Positions 13,101 to 19,306 of a stretch of 64,000 nucleotides of DNA are shown here, one piece after another. The notes under the pieces were generated by a model. That model did not search any database, was not told the origin of the DNA, and worked only from the letters and a program-made list of their open reading frames with translations. The stretch lies in contig NZ_CP070499.1 of assembly GCF_016925615.1 (NCBI RefSeq), forward strand, positions 1,550,001 through 1,614,000. The letters are read 5' to 3'. This DNA comes from Natronosporangium hydrolyticum (lineage in GTDB: Bacteria; Actinomycetota; Actinomycetes; Mycobacteriales; Micromonosporaceae). The position numbers and the translations under genes were made by a program. Within the stretch, counting starts at the first letter, position 1, and each line of letters starts with the position of its first letter.

Positions 13101-14173
13101 CGCACCGGCACTTCCTGGAGCTGGGCTTCACCTCGCTGACCGCCGTGGAGCTGAGTGAGAATCTGGGCGCGGTCACCGGCTTGTCGCTCGGGAACAACGT
13201 GGCGTTCGATCACCGTACGCCTGCTGAGCTGGCCCGCTTCGTCCTGGACCAGCTGGCGTCGGCCGACCCGGGGACTCACCCGTCGGCCACGGCGCCGCGT
13301 CAGCAGCCCGAGGCAGGGCTGCGAGACCTGTTCCGCGAGGCGGTGTTCGCCGGCAAGCTCGACGAAGGTTTGGACCTGCTCGGCGCCGCCGCCCGGCTGC
13401 GCCCCACCTTCACCAGTGGGGAGTCCAGCGGCCGGGAGCTCGCGCCGCTCCGCCTCGCCAGCGGCTCGGCCATGCCGCGGCTGATCTGTCTCGCCACCCC
13501 GATGGGGATGGGCAACGAGTACCAGTACGCCAAGCTCGCGACCCACTTCCGGGGCGTGCGGGAGGTGGTTTCCCTGCCGGTGCCCGGTTTCCAACGGGGA
13601 GAGCGGCTGCCCAGCTCCGCGGAGGTGGTCGTGGAGCTGCTCGCGGCCGCGGTGCGCGAGACCGCGGCGGGGGAGCCGTTCGTCCTGCTCGGCTACTCGG
13701 CGGGCGGCATCCTGGCCCAGGCGACCGCCGGTCACCTGGAACGAGCGGGGGTCGCCCCGGTGGGTGTGGTGCTTCTCGACACCTATCCGGTGGGGTCGGC
13801 GGTGGCTGAGGGCGACGGCGACGGGGGCAACGGAGCGGCCATGCCGGAGCTGGTGCGCGGACTGCTGGAGCTGGAGCCGGCGTACGGGCAGTTCGACGCC
13901 GCCCAACTGTCGGCGATGGCCTGGTACGTCGACCTGCTGCCGGAGTTCGAACTCGACGCCACCTCCGCCCCGGTGCTCTACGTCGGTTGTGCGGAGCCGG
14001 TCGCCGGCACCGAAGTGGCGGCGGCCCGGTGGCCCTTCCCGCACACCGCGCGGATGGTGTCGGCAAATCACTTCAGCATCCTGGACGAACAGAGCGCCGC
14101 CACCGCCGAGACCATCGCGGACTGGCTGGCCAAGCCGGTAAGCGACGCGACCGATGGGGTCGTAGCCGACTGA
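4160..14173 (+). CDS. Type I polyketide synthase, two modules plus thioesterase; last module degenerate
   Basis: 3337 residues. An N-terminal coiled-coil docking segment (1-33) is followed by module A. KS: Cys193, His328, His368. AT: GQGAQ, Ser644, Arg669, HAFH from 743, malonyl type. DH: His942, Asp1107. KR: LDD 1459-1461, Ser1503, Tyr1516, B-type. ACP: Ser1683. Module B starts at about 1743. Its KS keeps Cys1912 and His2087, but the EAHGTGT His is Phe2047. Its AT keeps Ser2373 but has Glu2285 (GEGSQ), Tyr2398 for the substrate-binding Arg and Arg2470 for the catalytic His. Its DH has Ala2679 for His and Ala2838 for Asp. There is no KR. The ACP reads GFTSL (Ser2992). The TE has Ser3180 (GYSAGG), Asp3207 and His3304. 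This is the chain-terminating protein. The frame is uninterrupted despite the catalytic losses. Confidence 0.97.
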   Translation: MDSSNPTLVDALRASLKETERLREQNQKLAASAREPIAIVGMACRFPGGVATPEQLWELVTDEVDTAGPFPTDRGWDLARLYDPDNSRPDTTYVREAGFLHDAADFDADFFGIAPRDALWMDPQQRLLLETTWEALERAGIPPETIKGSATGVFAGVMYHNYPGSYGSSAILSGRIAYHFGFEGPTVTVDTACSSSLVTMHLAAQSLRRGECELAVTGGVSVMSSPRTFVEFNREDTQSRDGRCHSFSADADGPGWSEGVGVLVLERLSDAVRQGHPILAVMRGSATNSDGASNGLTAPNGPAQQRLIRQALANAQLSGDQIDAVEAHGTATELGDPIEAQALLATYGRERPADQPLWLGSVKSNLGHTQAAAGVAGVIKMVLALRHGVLPKTLHVTEPSPHVDWSAGTVQLLTERRTWPATGRRRRAGVSSFGLSGSNAHVILEQAPEPTATASGAAPSVAVPWLLSARTRSALRAQAGRLADALVAAPQLDPTDVAVTLAAHRSHFEHRAVFTVADRAELIASLRDVATGGEPSTVQQSVARLAGRLGFVFTGQGAQRVGMGRELGAAYPAFAEALDEVCAVLDPLLDRPLREVMHADPESVDAALLDTTEYAQPALFAVEVALFRLLESWRLRPDAVAGHSIGELAAAYVAGVFSLADAAALVAARGRLMQALPPGGAMVVVAAGEAEVVAQLPSSGQVAIAAVNGPRSVVLSGDEAAVLACAEAFEQSGRPTIRLRVSHAFHSPLMEPMLEQFRAVAEGISYHPPRLPVISTVTGEPVDPARFATPEYWVEQIRRPVRYYEAVQQLVGSGVTTLLEVGPDAALTATDPEVTVACQRRRRPEAAELVAALTRLHLRGITPDWAAVVGSGDVAPVSLPTYAFQRERFWMTASTVSGDPASMGLAAGEHPLLGAALMLADSDGMVLTGRLSLATQPWLADHLVGGGVLFPGTGFVELALSAGQRLGCGRIDSLTLHEPLRLPADHGVAMQLVLDAPQPDGARSVQIHSRLEGAESEWVRHATGRLVPGGVDSPGAEVGHWPPPGAEQLPIDQVYADFAAAGMRYGPVFQGLRMAWQAGEELYLELSLPEQERAEAERYRLHPALLDAALHGASLLGGAGDRADDPVGPRLPFEWHGVELAAAGVTAARARVRMLGPGQLGVTLLDTVGRPVGSVSSLLFRPFREPHGSPVARDSLFRLEWVPVALPEPRAVSVGEAPDPGSLAEVSDLPDVAVLRCDAAAAGADPAGRIRSLTKQVVDAAHAWLADPRTRAATLVVVTSTATGGVADEPVDLAGAAVWGLLRAAQIEHPDRIVLLDVDPEPAAARDALALIPKLLGLGEPQLMVRDGAARVPRLQRATTTPPPAAAPPPDGTVLVTGATGGIGRLITQALVSRHGVRRLLLLSRSGPAVPDAEQFVAGLRGEGAEVELVACDLADRAAVTELLADREIGAVVHTAGVLDDAMFSDLDQARMESVLRAKVDGALHLHDLCADQPISRFLLFSSLSGILGAAGQANYAAANAALDALAQQRRAAGAPAASLAWGMWAIDAGMAGGRSDAELARIAGSGFVPLTAEQGLALFDAVWAGAATDPVLVPSPLDLAVLRQRAAELPAVLRTLAPLAAATAASAPATATYAAQLAAMAPEEQQASLQELVRHQIAAVLGRDRGAPVELDRAFQDLGFDSLTAVELRNNLATVTGLQLSPTLVFDNPTPMAVVAHLQEELVDGVEPPPEPAVPVAGVVSDEPIAIVGMSCRYPGGVDSPAELWRLLLDRGDGISPFPDDRGWDLTGWFSLDSGSGSRQGGFVSNATDFDAGFFGISPNEAVVMDPQQRLLLEASWEAIERAGIDPRSLHGTQTGVFAGVMAGDYDPGMFGTLGQAAGFRGVGVSQSIVSGRVAYAMGLQGPAVSVDTACSSSLVALHWAIQSLQRGDCTMALVGGVTVIATPSPFVDFDNQGGLASDGRCKAYAAGADGIGWAEGVGVLLVEPLSAARQRGHTVLAVIRGSAVNSDGASNGITAPNRPAQERVLRHALAAAGLTTSDVDVVEGFGAGTPLGDSIEVQALAATYGADRPPDQPLWLGSVKSNIGHTQAAAGVASVIKMVQALQHGVLPATLHIDEPTDQVQWAGAGVSLLREQISWPARDRPRRAGVSSFGLSGTNVHVILEQAVADAASPASPPTEPSQVVAATTDTAPPLPWLLSARTPEALPLQAERLLAHLAEDPQLRLVDVGFSLCSRTPFDHQAVLIGRDHASLLGGLRALAADRPDPAVARGVAVPGRTAFVFAGEGSQRPAMGSELYEAFPAFAEAFDAVAARFDRYLDRSLREVVFAPADSLAANLLDQTTFTQAALFAVGVAQYRLLESWGLRPDYVVGHSIGQVAALHVAGALPLADAVRLVAGYGELMQDLPGTGAMVRVAASESELAPTLSDEVTIGAVDAPDQVVLTGPEAEVLALAEQWAGQGRATQRLRVRRAFHSVLVTELLDDIADLTERLSLGTPTIPVVAHLDGEPVATDDFADPEYWERYLPARVGFVDDIEYLAAQGVHRYLVLAGGDHLADAIRTTTADASDPVTVVAATPAGAPEPVAALTALAQLAVSGATPDWGALYAGHGARSVPLPPYAFARRRYWVAMDALAVDELTAAGLTEVGHPLLGASVPVAGTDTVVLTGRLSRERQPWLAAAAGGERSLLLRAVLVELALHAGDLVGCGRVAELTVVDPLPSPAEAAVVLQVVAASPDQSGAREVAVFARSEEEGEAGWRRRATGVLRPAIGAAETLVEWPPAGATPLDLGLLRTAAASPDEVDLVQAAWRSGAELYLELALPDGPAADAAGYGLHPMLLAAGWQQLAALGDDRPPGTPTAWSGVELYAVGASVLRVRIQPTEASQAAVTMWDPAGSPVAAVEQIRFGAAEPAVPEAGDLPSPATSAARVPRPRAVTDSASEGTTLWPRLAPMSPGDRERMVRGVVREQIATLLGYPGGDAVDPHRHFLELGFTSLTAVELSENLGAVTGLSLGNNVAFDHRTPAELARFVLDQLASADPGTHPSATAPRQQPEAGLRDLFREAVFAGKLDEGLDLLGAAARLRPTFTSGESSGRELAPLRLASGSAMPRLICLATPMGMGNEYQYAKLATHFRGVREVVSLPVPGFQRGERLPSSAEVVVELLAAAVRETAAGEPFVLLGYSAGGILAQATAGHLERAGVAPVGVVLLDTYPVGSAVAEGDGDGGNGAAMPELVRGLLELEPAYGQFDAAQLSAMAWYVDLLPEFELDATSAPVLYVGCAEPVAGTEVAAARWPFPHTARMVSANHFSILDEQSAATAETIADWLAKPVSDATDGVVAD
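9386..13000 (+). other. Degenerate terminal PKS module (KS0-AT0-DH0, no KR) within the preceding CDS
   Basis: This sub-region covers residues about 1743-2947 of the 3337-residue PKS. Codons of lost residues: KS His to Phe at 10298-10300; AT Gln to Glu near 11012, Arg to Tyr near 11351, His to Arg near 11567; DH His to Ala near 12194 and Asp to Ala near 12671. In FabD-type acyltransferases Gln11, Arg117 and His201 are the equivalent positions. The KS His in HGTGT supports decarboxylation. Cys1912 and His2087 remain, so transacylation without elongation is chemically possible. Calling it non-extending is an inference from residues only. Confidence 0.85.
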
Positions 14174-14204
14174 CCCCGACCGCCCACCGAGCCGGAGCGA
14201 GGAC

Positions 14205-14918
14205 ATGTACGAAGCCGAGGATGCCGAACTGTACGACCTGGTGCATCAAGGGCGCGGTAAGGACTACGCGGCCGAATCGGCCCGGGTCGTGGCGTTGGCG
14301 CGGCAGGCGGCGCCGGCCGCGCATTCGCTGCTCGATATCGCCTGCGGGACGGGTCACCACCTGCGTTACTTCGCCGACGAGTTCGCCGAGGTGGCGGGGG
14401 TGGACCTGTCCGAGGATATGCTCGCCACCGCGAAGGCGCTGTTGCCTGGTGTGCCGCTGCACCAGGCGGATATGCGCGACTTCACCCTTAATCGCAAGTT
14501 CGATGTGGTGACCTGCATGTTCAGCTCAATCGGCCATATGCGTTCGGTCGCCGAGTTGCAGGCGGCGATCGATTGCTTCGGCCGGCACACCACCTCGGGC
14601 GGGGTCGCGGTGGTCGACCCGTGGTGGTTCCCGGAGACATTCCTGCCCGGTTACGTGGCCGCGGACGTGGTGCGAACCGACCACCGTACCGTCGCCCGGG
14701 TCTCTCACTCGTCGGTAGCGGGCAACGCCACCCGGATGGAGGTTCACTACTTGGTGGCCGACCCGGAGCACGGGGTGCGGCACGTCCACGAGTCCACCCT
14801 GATCACGCTGTTCAGCCAGCGGGAGTACGAGCAGGCGTTCGAACGGGCCGGATTTACCCCATCGTATGCGGACTCAGCGCCTGGGCAGCGGGGCTTGTTC
14901 GTGGCCCGGCGCCGATGA
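14205..14918 (+). CDS. Aminosugar N,N-dimethyltransferase (DesVI/TylM1-like)
   Basis: 237 residues, class I SAM methyltransferase. Motif I (LLDIACGTGHH) is near residue 45, the acidic residue ending strand 2 lies in GVDLSEDM, and motif II is near DMRDF. The N-terminal MYEAEDAELYDL segment and the internal FSSIGHM, DPWWFPETF and GNATRMEVH blocks match what I recall of DesVI and TylM1, which dimethylate the amino group of dTDP-3-amino-dideoxyhexoses. It starts 31 bases after the PKS stop, preceded by GAGCGAGGAC. It is the last cluster gene on this side and implies a desosamine-, mycaminose- or similar dimethylamino sugar on the polyketide. Sugar synthesis and glycosyltransferase genes must lie left of the window. 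Its stop abuts the stop of the convergent gene with no gap. Confidence 0.88.
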   Translation: MYEAEDAELYDLVHQGRGKDYAAESARVVALARQAAPAAHSLLDIACGTGHHLRYFADEFAEVAGVDLSEDMLATAKALLPGVPLHQADMRDFTLNRKFDVVTCMFSSIGHMRSVAELQAAIDCFGRHTTSGGVAVVDPWWFPETFLPGYVAADVVRTDHRTVARVSHSSVAGNATRMEVHYLVADPEHGVRHVHESTLITLFSQREYEQAFERAGFTPSYADSAPGQRGLFVARRR

Positions 14919-15536
14919 CTACGGGCCGGCGTCAGGCTCGGGGGATCGCTCTGGTCGGCCCCGACGCTTGACCACCACCCCGCCCCAGAACGCGACTCCG
15001 CTGACGTGGATCCGGGGCCCGCCCGGCTGCCCTTGCCCGCTGGCGCGCTGGTCGAATCCGCCCATCAGGCCGACGCCAGTGACCGTCACGTCGGCGTCGT
15101 CCGGCACGATGACCTTGACTCCGCCCATCAATGCGAAGGCCCGGACGGTGATCTGGTTGCGCTCCAGGATCGCCTCGCGGAGATCAAGTTTGCCGCCGCC
15201 GCAGAGTGCCAGGCACCGGAACGACGTGCCCGCGATCCAGCGTCCCCGACGGTCGAAACCGCTCATGATCCCGAACCCCCAGCGGGGAGGTTTCGACCGC
15301 TCGGCCGGCCGCGGCGCATCCTCGGTGGCTGCGGTCGGGGCGGGGAGGTCCCGCGTCAACCCGGCAAGATCACCGTAGGTCCGCGCGGCGTAGACCTGGC
15401 GGAGCCGGTCGTCTAACTCCACGAGCTCCAGGCGCCCCTCGGAGGCGGCGCCCCGTAGCACGTCGGCGACCGCCTCCCGGTCCTGGTCAGAGGCGCGAAG
15501 GTCGGGCTGCCGCGACTCGTCCGGGAGCTTTGTCAC
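14919..15536 (-). CDS. DUF1707 SHOCT-like and LiaF-like domain protein
   Basis: 205 residues. Residues about 12-64 form the DUF1707 domain (LRASDQDREAVADVLRGA, then ELDDRL and YGDLAGLTRDL), common in actinobacteria and fused to various C-terminal modules. The C-terminal half (about 100-190) has the repeating beta pattern of LiaF/DUF2154-type cell-envelope-response proteins, with LMGGVKVIVPDD followed by VGLMGGF. There is no signal peptide or membrane segment. The function is not established; a stress-related role is inferred from the C-terminal fold. It converges on the methyltransferase and marks the first non-cluster gene. Confidence 0.75.
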   Translation of the reverse strand: MTKLPDESRQPDLRASDQDREAVADVLRGAASEGRLELVELDDRLRQVYAARTYGDLAGLTRDLPAPTAATEDAPRPAERSKPPRWGFGIMSGFDRRGRWIAGTSFRCLALCGGGKLDLREAILERNQITVRAFALMGGVKVIVPDDADVTVTGVGLMGGFDQRASGQGQPGGPRIHVSGVAFWGGVVVKRRGRPERSPEPDAGP

Positions 15537-15572
15537 GTTTCCTGTCCTATGTCGCGACGTCGCCCGAGACGA

Positions 15573-16022
15573 CTAGTCGTCCTCGACCCAACCGTGGCGC
15601 CGGGCCAGGTTGAGGATCTCGCGGCGCAGCTTGACCACCTGGCCGGCGCTGAGGTCCGGTGTCGAGGTGAGCAGCACCTCGGTGATCTCCCCGAGGAACG
15701 CCTGTTCCTGAAGCACGTCGCACAGCTCGTCACTATCGTCGGCATTCCCACTGGTTGCCGGGCGGCTGACCGCTGGCGCCACCGACGGGACAACACCGCC
15801 GTTGACCTGGTTGGTGTCGCTGCGCAACACGCGTACCGCCAGCGCCTTCGGACCGCGCTCACCCTCGGTCGACTCGAACTCCACCGCGACGCCCGGCGCG
15901 AGCAGCCACCGGTCGTTGCCGAGCAGATTCACGTGGACGAAGACATCCTCGCCACCCTGATCCGGCGTGATGAAACCGAAGCCTCGAGCCTCGTCGAACT
16001 GAACGATTCTTCCCGTACGCAT
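15573..16022 (-). CDS. Cold-shock domain protein with C-terminal extension
   Basis: 149 residues from the ATG at 16022, chosen because GGAGAGG precedes it and the cold-shock fold begins at once; the frame stays open upstream but that part does not resemble the family. Residues 1-68 are a cold-shock domain with RNP1 (GFGFI) and RNP2 (DVFVHV), binding single-stranded nucleic acid. An extension of about 80 residues, linker then helical, is longer than classical 67-residue CspA proteins and is seen in actinobacterial relatives. Only 36 bases separate it from the downstream DUF1707 gene, so the two may be cotranscribed. Confidence 0.85.
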   Translation of the reverse strand: MRTGRIVQFDEARGFGFITPDQGGEDVFVHVNLLGNDRWLLAPGVAVEFESTEGERGPKALAVRVLRSDTNQVNGGVVPSVAPAVSRPATSGNADDSDELCDVLQEQAFLGEITEVLLTSTPDLSAGQVVKLRREILNLARRHGWVEDD

Positions 16023-16373
16023 ATCCGCACCTCTCCGCGTCCGCGCCTCGCCGCTATGTCCTGTGATCGTCGACCGGAGCCGTGGCCGGCGCTCACACCG
16101 GTGTCCAACGATCGCCGTCCGGCCGTAGATTACACGACTCCCCCCGTTGTCGCCGCCACCTGATGAGTGATCAGGGGCATGATGACCACGCAATAGGGGT
16201 TCCGCCCGGGCCGAGCGCGCGGCCCGGCGCTGCCCCACCACAGTGAGCCGCGAAGCCCAGCCGCCGCGGCGGTAGGCCAGCACGGTGACAGCGGGGTCGG
16301 CGAAACCAGCCGACCCGAGGTAGGCGAGGGCGGTTCAGAGTTGGCCGCCCGGTCCAGGCGCAGGTCCTGCGCA
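16023..16373. other. Gene-poor gap with possible coding remnant and csp leader
   Basis: 351 bases without an intact gene. Nearest to csp, AGATTA at 16128-16133 reads TAATCT on the minus strand and could be its -10. From 16334 down to about 16150 on the minus strand there is coding-like sequence (TALAYLGSAGFADP, then AYRRGGWASRLTVVGQRR) in the csp frame, directly preceded by an in-frame stop. It has no start and looks like the C-terminal scrap of another gene, which I cannot identify. Confidence 0.35.
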
Positions 16374-17477
16374 TCAGCGGTCCCGGCCCACCAGCTCGAG
16401 CACGGGTACCCGGGAGACCCGGAACGCGGGCCACGCTGCAGCGACGATGCCGGCTGCGGCCGCAACGGCGAGCGTCACTGCGAGGCGGGGCCAGGGTACG
16501 ACGACGGATGGGATCTCTGCGCCACCGGCGACGTCGATCAGCGCCCAGCCGAAGCCGACTGCGACGGCGATACCGATCGATGCTGCCACGAACGACAGGA
16601 GTGCCACCTCGAGCCGCACGATGCGACGCAGCGCCTCGGCTTTCCCTGCCACGATCCCTTCGGCGATCGACAGCGCAGCTACCGTGTCGACGTCGGGCAG
16701 CGCTGCGATCCGGCCGGCCAGGGTGGGGTCGACCGTCGGGAAATCGGGGGTCGCCGACGTGACCACCAGGTCCGCGTGCAGCCCTTCACGGACGTCGCTC
16801 CCGACCCCGCTCGTCAGTGAACTCGCGAAGATCGCGAACATCGTCACCATCGCAGTGCCGAGCATGAGCGCGAGCGCCGTTGACGCCGATCGACGAGGGC
16901 TCGCGGCCAGGTTGCCCGCTGCGATCGAGCCGCACACACCGGCGGCGCGGTGGGCCGCCGGAGAGCTCCCCCGTGCTGAAGCTGTCACGATCGCCGGGCC
17001 GCCCAGCACGAGCGCCGGGACGATGGCAGCAGCGAGCACGAGCCACACTGGGTTCGAGCCCACCACAGCCACAGCTCCGCCAGCGATCGCCGCCGCGGCG
17101 AGCACGAGTCCGCTCGCAGTCCGTGCTCGGCTCACGACCCGGGGTTCCGCCGCGCTCTCGCGCAGCGCCTCGATCGGTGGTGTCGCCGCCGCGCGGCGAG
17201 CCGGGATCCATGCCGAGAGGATCGTTGCGCCGATACCGACGGTCGCGGCGACCGCGATCGAGGTCGGGCTCACGATCGATGGCCCGGTGAGCAGGCTGAC
17301 CCCGGTGAGTCCGACGACCCAGCGCAGCGCGCCCACTCCCGCGACCCCGCATACACTGCCGACCAGTGTGGCGATCGTTCCGACGAACGCCGCCTCGATC
17401 AGTACTCCGCCGAGCACTTGGCGTCGTTCCGCACCGATCGCACGCAGCAGTCCCGACTCCCGCCGGCGGCGGGCGAC
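16374..17477 (-). pseudogene. FtsX/MacB-type ABC permease, C-terminal part only
   Basis: The minus-strand frame is open from just inside a stop at 17478-17480 to 16374 and has no good start. It opens with RRRESGLLRAIGAERRQ, a segment normally internal to the first FtsX core, followed by three hydrophobic helices, an extracellular region and the second FtsX core ending in VPVLELVGRDR, a natural C-terminus. Such exporters usually have about 400-850 residues and a partner ATPase. Here the N-terminal portion and any LolD/MacB ATPase are missing. On the other side of the break at about 17478, unrelated plus-strand coding sequence begins, so this is a recombination scar. Expression from the internal GTG/ATG is possible but would not give a complete transporter. 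Confidence 0.75.
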
Positions 17478-17480
17478 TCA

Positions 17481-18093
17481 GTGGTTGAGGTCCTGGAACG
17501 CGCACGGTCACTCCCCGAACCGGTCGCCGCGAAGCTGGCCGCCGCCCGGGCGCCCGACGCTGATCACGCATACGGCCGGGCCTGGCAATCCTGGTTGGAC
17601 GAGCAGCCCGACGGCGCACTGTACCGGGGCGGCGATAACAGCGGGCTACTCGCGGTCCCCGGGGCCGGACCGGCCGGCTCGCCGATCGGCGACGGCTTCA
17701 TGGTCCTGGACAGGTTGGTGACCGACAGCGCGAAGCGGTCGGCAGGTCCAGCGGTGTTCACTGTTGACGAGGACGGTGAGGAGGCGCTCAGGGAGCCGTT
17801 GGCGACGGCGCGCCTGGCGCTCCTGGACGCCGCCATGGCGCTCGGAGCACCCCACCTGGTCGACCCCGCCGATGCCGCCCTACTCGCCTCGGCAGGCGAG
17901 CAGCTGTGGCCGACGCCGGAATGTAGCGGCGATGGAGGCCTCAGAGTTCCGGCGGGCGGTGTCCGGCGCCAGGTCGATCGCGTCATCATGTGACCTGCCC
18001 GCTGACGACGCCAACGGGCGGCAGCTCGGCACCGAGTGGCTCAGCCAGCTCCGCGCGACGCTCGCCCGCCCCGGCCTGGGGACCGCCGGCTGA
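17481..18093 (+). pseudogene. Unidentified gene fragment(s), frame change near 17920
   Basis: Coding-like sequence starts at the FtsX break. In one frame (GTG 17481, reading VVEVLERARSLPEPVAAKL) it continues to about 17920 with plausible composition (DNSGLLAVPG, GDGFMVLDRLV, ALLDAAMALGAPHLVDPADAALL). The better coding frame then shifts, and from about 17920 reads VAAMEASEFRRAVSGARSIA, ending in a TGA at 18091-18093. Either one gene is frameshifted or two truncated genes are joined. The second piece resembles the start of some phosphotransferase-family proteins, but this is weak. I recognise no product and would not assign a function. Confidence 0.4.
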
Positions 18094-18124
18094 TCGCGGC
18101 CGTGGCGCTGCCGGATCGGTCCCG

Positions 18125-18568
18125 TCAACCGGACGGGGACTCACCGAGGTCGGGGAGCGTGATGGCGCCATCGGGCGCTATCGGCAGGTGGGGGTTGTAA
18201 GCGACTTCCCAGACGTGGCCGTCCAGGTCGGTGAAGTAGCCCGCGTACCCGCCGTAGAAGGTCTCCCTGGCCGTCGTGGTTATCGCGGCTCCCGCGTGTG
18301 CGGCCTCTTGCAGCACCGCGTCAACGTCGGCCCGCGACCGGACGTTGTGTGCCAGGGCCACTCCGCCGAAACCGTCGACCTCCCCGTCCGCCACTCCCGC
18401 GTCGCCGGCAAGCTTCTCTCTCCCCCATAACACCACCGCCATGCCGCCGGCCTGGAAGAACACGGTGCTCTCGATCTCCTGGCCCCGCCAGCCGAGCCGC
18501 TCGTAGAAACGCCGAGCGAGACCCACGTCGGCGACCCCAAGCGTGACCATGCTGATGCGCTGCTCCAC
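18125..18568 (-). CDS. VOC (glyoxalase/bleomycin-resistance fold) protein
   Basis: 147 residues from the GTG at 18568 (VEQRISMVTLGVADVG); the longer open frame upstream is not family-like. It has the typical single-domain pattern: betaalpha start TLGVADVGLARRFYERLGW, central FFQAGGMAVVLW, and the closing block GGYAGYFTDLDGHVWEVAYNP with a likely metal-binding Glu. The substrate is unknown; the family includes lyases, dioxygenases and resistance binders. It lies among decayed genes but is itself intact. Confidence 0.8.
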   Translation of the reverse strand: MEQRISMVTLGVADVGLARRFYERLGWRGQEIESTVFFQAGGMAVVLWGREKLAGDAGVADGEVDGFGGVALAHNVRSRADVDAVLQEAAHAGAAITTTARETFYGGYAGYFTDLDGHVWEVAYNPHLPIAPDGAITLPDLGESPSG

Positions 18569-18578
18569 ACCCTGCAAC

Positions 18579-18752
18579 CTACTCGTTCGCCCCGGTCCTG
18601 CTCGCCGGGCTGTGTTCACCCGGGATCGGGACCGGAGTCCGCACCGCGTCGTCAAGTACGTCGGTGAGCAGCCCGCCCAGGCCGGGAGGCAGGAACGTCT
18701 CCTCGGTCTCGCGGGTGAGGATCTCGCGATGGGTGAACCAGCGGTTAGACAA
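18579..18752 (-). pseudogene. Short coding-like remnant between VOC gene and tRNA-Pro
   Basis: A minus-strand frame reads LLSNRWFTHREILTRETEET and on to a TAG at 18579-18581, about 57 codons, with only a TTG available as start and a stop just before it. The composition looks protein-like (WFTHREIL, FLPPGLGGLLTDVL). It may be the C-terminal tail of a gene destroyed next to the tRNA. No family recognised. Confidence 0.3.
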
Positions 18753-18756
18753 GAGT

Positions 18757-18793
18757 CAACGCCCTGACCGCATGGTTGCTGGTCAGGGCGTTG
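18757..18793 (-). terminator. Hairpin downstream of tRNA-Pro
   Basis: Perfect 13-bp inverted repeat (CAACGCCCTGACC at 18757-18769, complement at 18781-18793) with an 11-base loop, extendable by one A-T pair. It lies 3 bases beyond the tRNA-Pro CCA on the minus strand and is followed there by TTGACTCTTGTC. This is placed as a terminator. Confidence 0.7.
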
Positions 18794-18796
18794 ATT

Positions 18797-18873
18797 TGGT
18801 CGGGGTGGCCGGATTCGAACCGACGGCCCCTCGCTCCCAAAGCGAGTGCGCTACCAAGCTGCGCCACACCCCG
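18797..18873 (-). tRNA. tRNA-Pro (anticodon TGG)
   Basis: The minus strand folds as a cloverleaf: acceptor CGGGGTG pairs with CACCCCG, discriminator A and encoded CCA (18797-18799). The anticodon stem CTCGC/GCGAG encloses TTTGGGA, anticodon TGG, and the T loop is GTTCGAATC. Its 3' end faces the polyketide cluster, the usual side for tRNA-integrated islands. Confidence 0.96.
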
Positions 18874-18914
18874 TTGCCGCGCTGAAGTCTACTTGTACTC
18901 TATAGGGGCAGCGC

Positions 18915-18988
18915 GCGGGTGTAGCTCAATGGTAGAGCCCCAGCCTTCCAAGCTGGTCATGCGGGTTCGATTCCCGTCACCCGCTCCA
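18915..18988 (+). tRNA. tRNA-Gly (anticodon TCC)
   Basis: Cloverleaf with acceptor GCGGGTG pairing with CACCCGC, D arm GCTC/GAGC, anticodon stem CCAGC/GCTGG around CTTCCAA (anticodon TCC), T loop TTCGATTC, discriminator T and encoded CCA at 18986-18988. TACTCTATAG just upstream (near 18895-18904) may contain the -10. It is divergent from tRNA-Pro, 41 bases apart. Confidence 0.96.
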
Positions 18989-19306
18989 CCACGAAACCGC
19001 AGTTCACGGGCGAGCTTGCGGGTCGCCCGCGACCCGCGGTTCTTGATCAACTAGTGCTCCGTGCCATTAGCGTGCCGTTGGCCTGTAGCCGCGCGGGTTG
19101 GGCGGGTGGTCTTCAGCCCCACATCCTCAGCGTTGTGGCCTACAACACGCAGCATGTAGGTGCCGTGAGGTGGCGGGTGAGCAGGACCCTGCCGACCTGG
19201 CTCTACACCCGGCGCGGGCCGGGGAGCCCTGCCTGCCCGGCCCGCGTCGCCTTTCTGCCGCTGGTCTGCCCTACCGTGCCCTGCACCGGCCGAAGGGCGC
19301 GGCGGC
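18989..19306. other. Intergenic region between tRNA-Gly and lectin gene
   Basis: 318 bases between tRNA-Gly and the stop of the minus-strand lectin gene. Apart from the hairpin at 19214-19245 and a TTGATCAA motif near 19049, which recurs at repeat-element ends elsewhere in the window, I see no gene. Confidence 0.5.
19214..19245. terminator. GC-rich hairpin after lectin gene
   Basis: Perfect 10-bp arms (GCGGGCCGGG at 19214-19223, complement at 19236-19245) around a 12-base loop, about 60 bases past the stop of the minus-strand lectin gene. There is no strong T tract on either side, so it may act as a weak or factor-assisted terminator. Confidence 0.5.

Noticed and set aside
16023-16283. Extended N-terminus of the cold-shock protein
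   Set aside because: The frame is open upstream, but the ribosome-binding site and domain start both mark ATG 16022.
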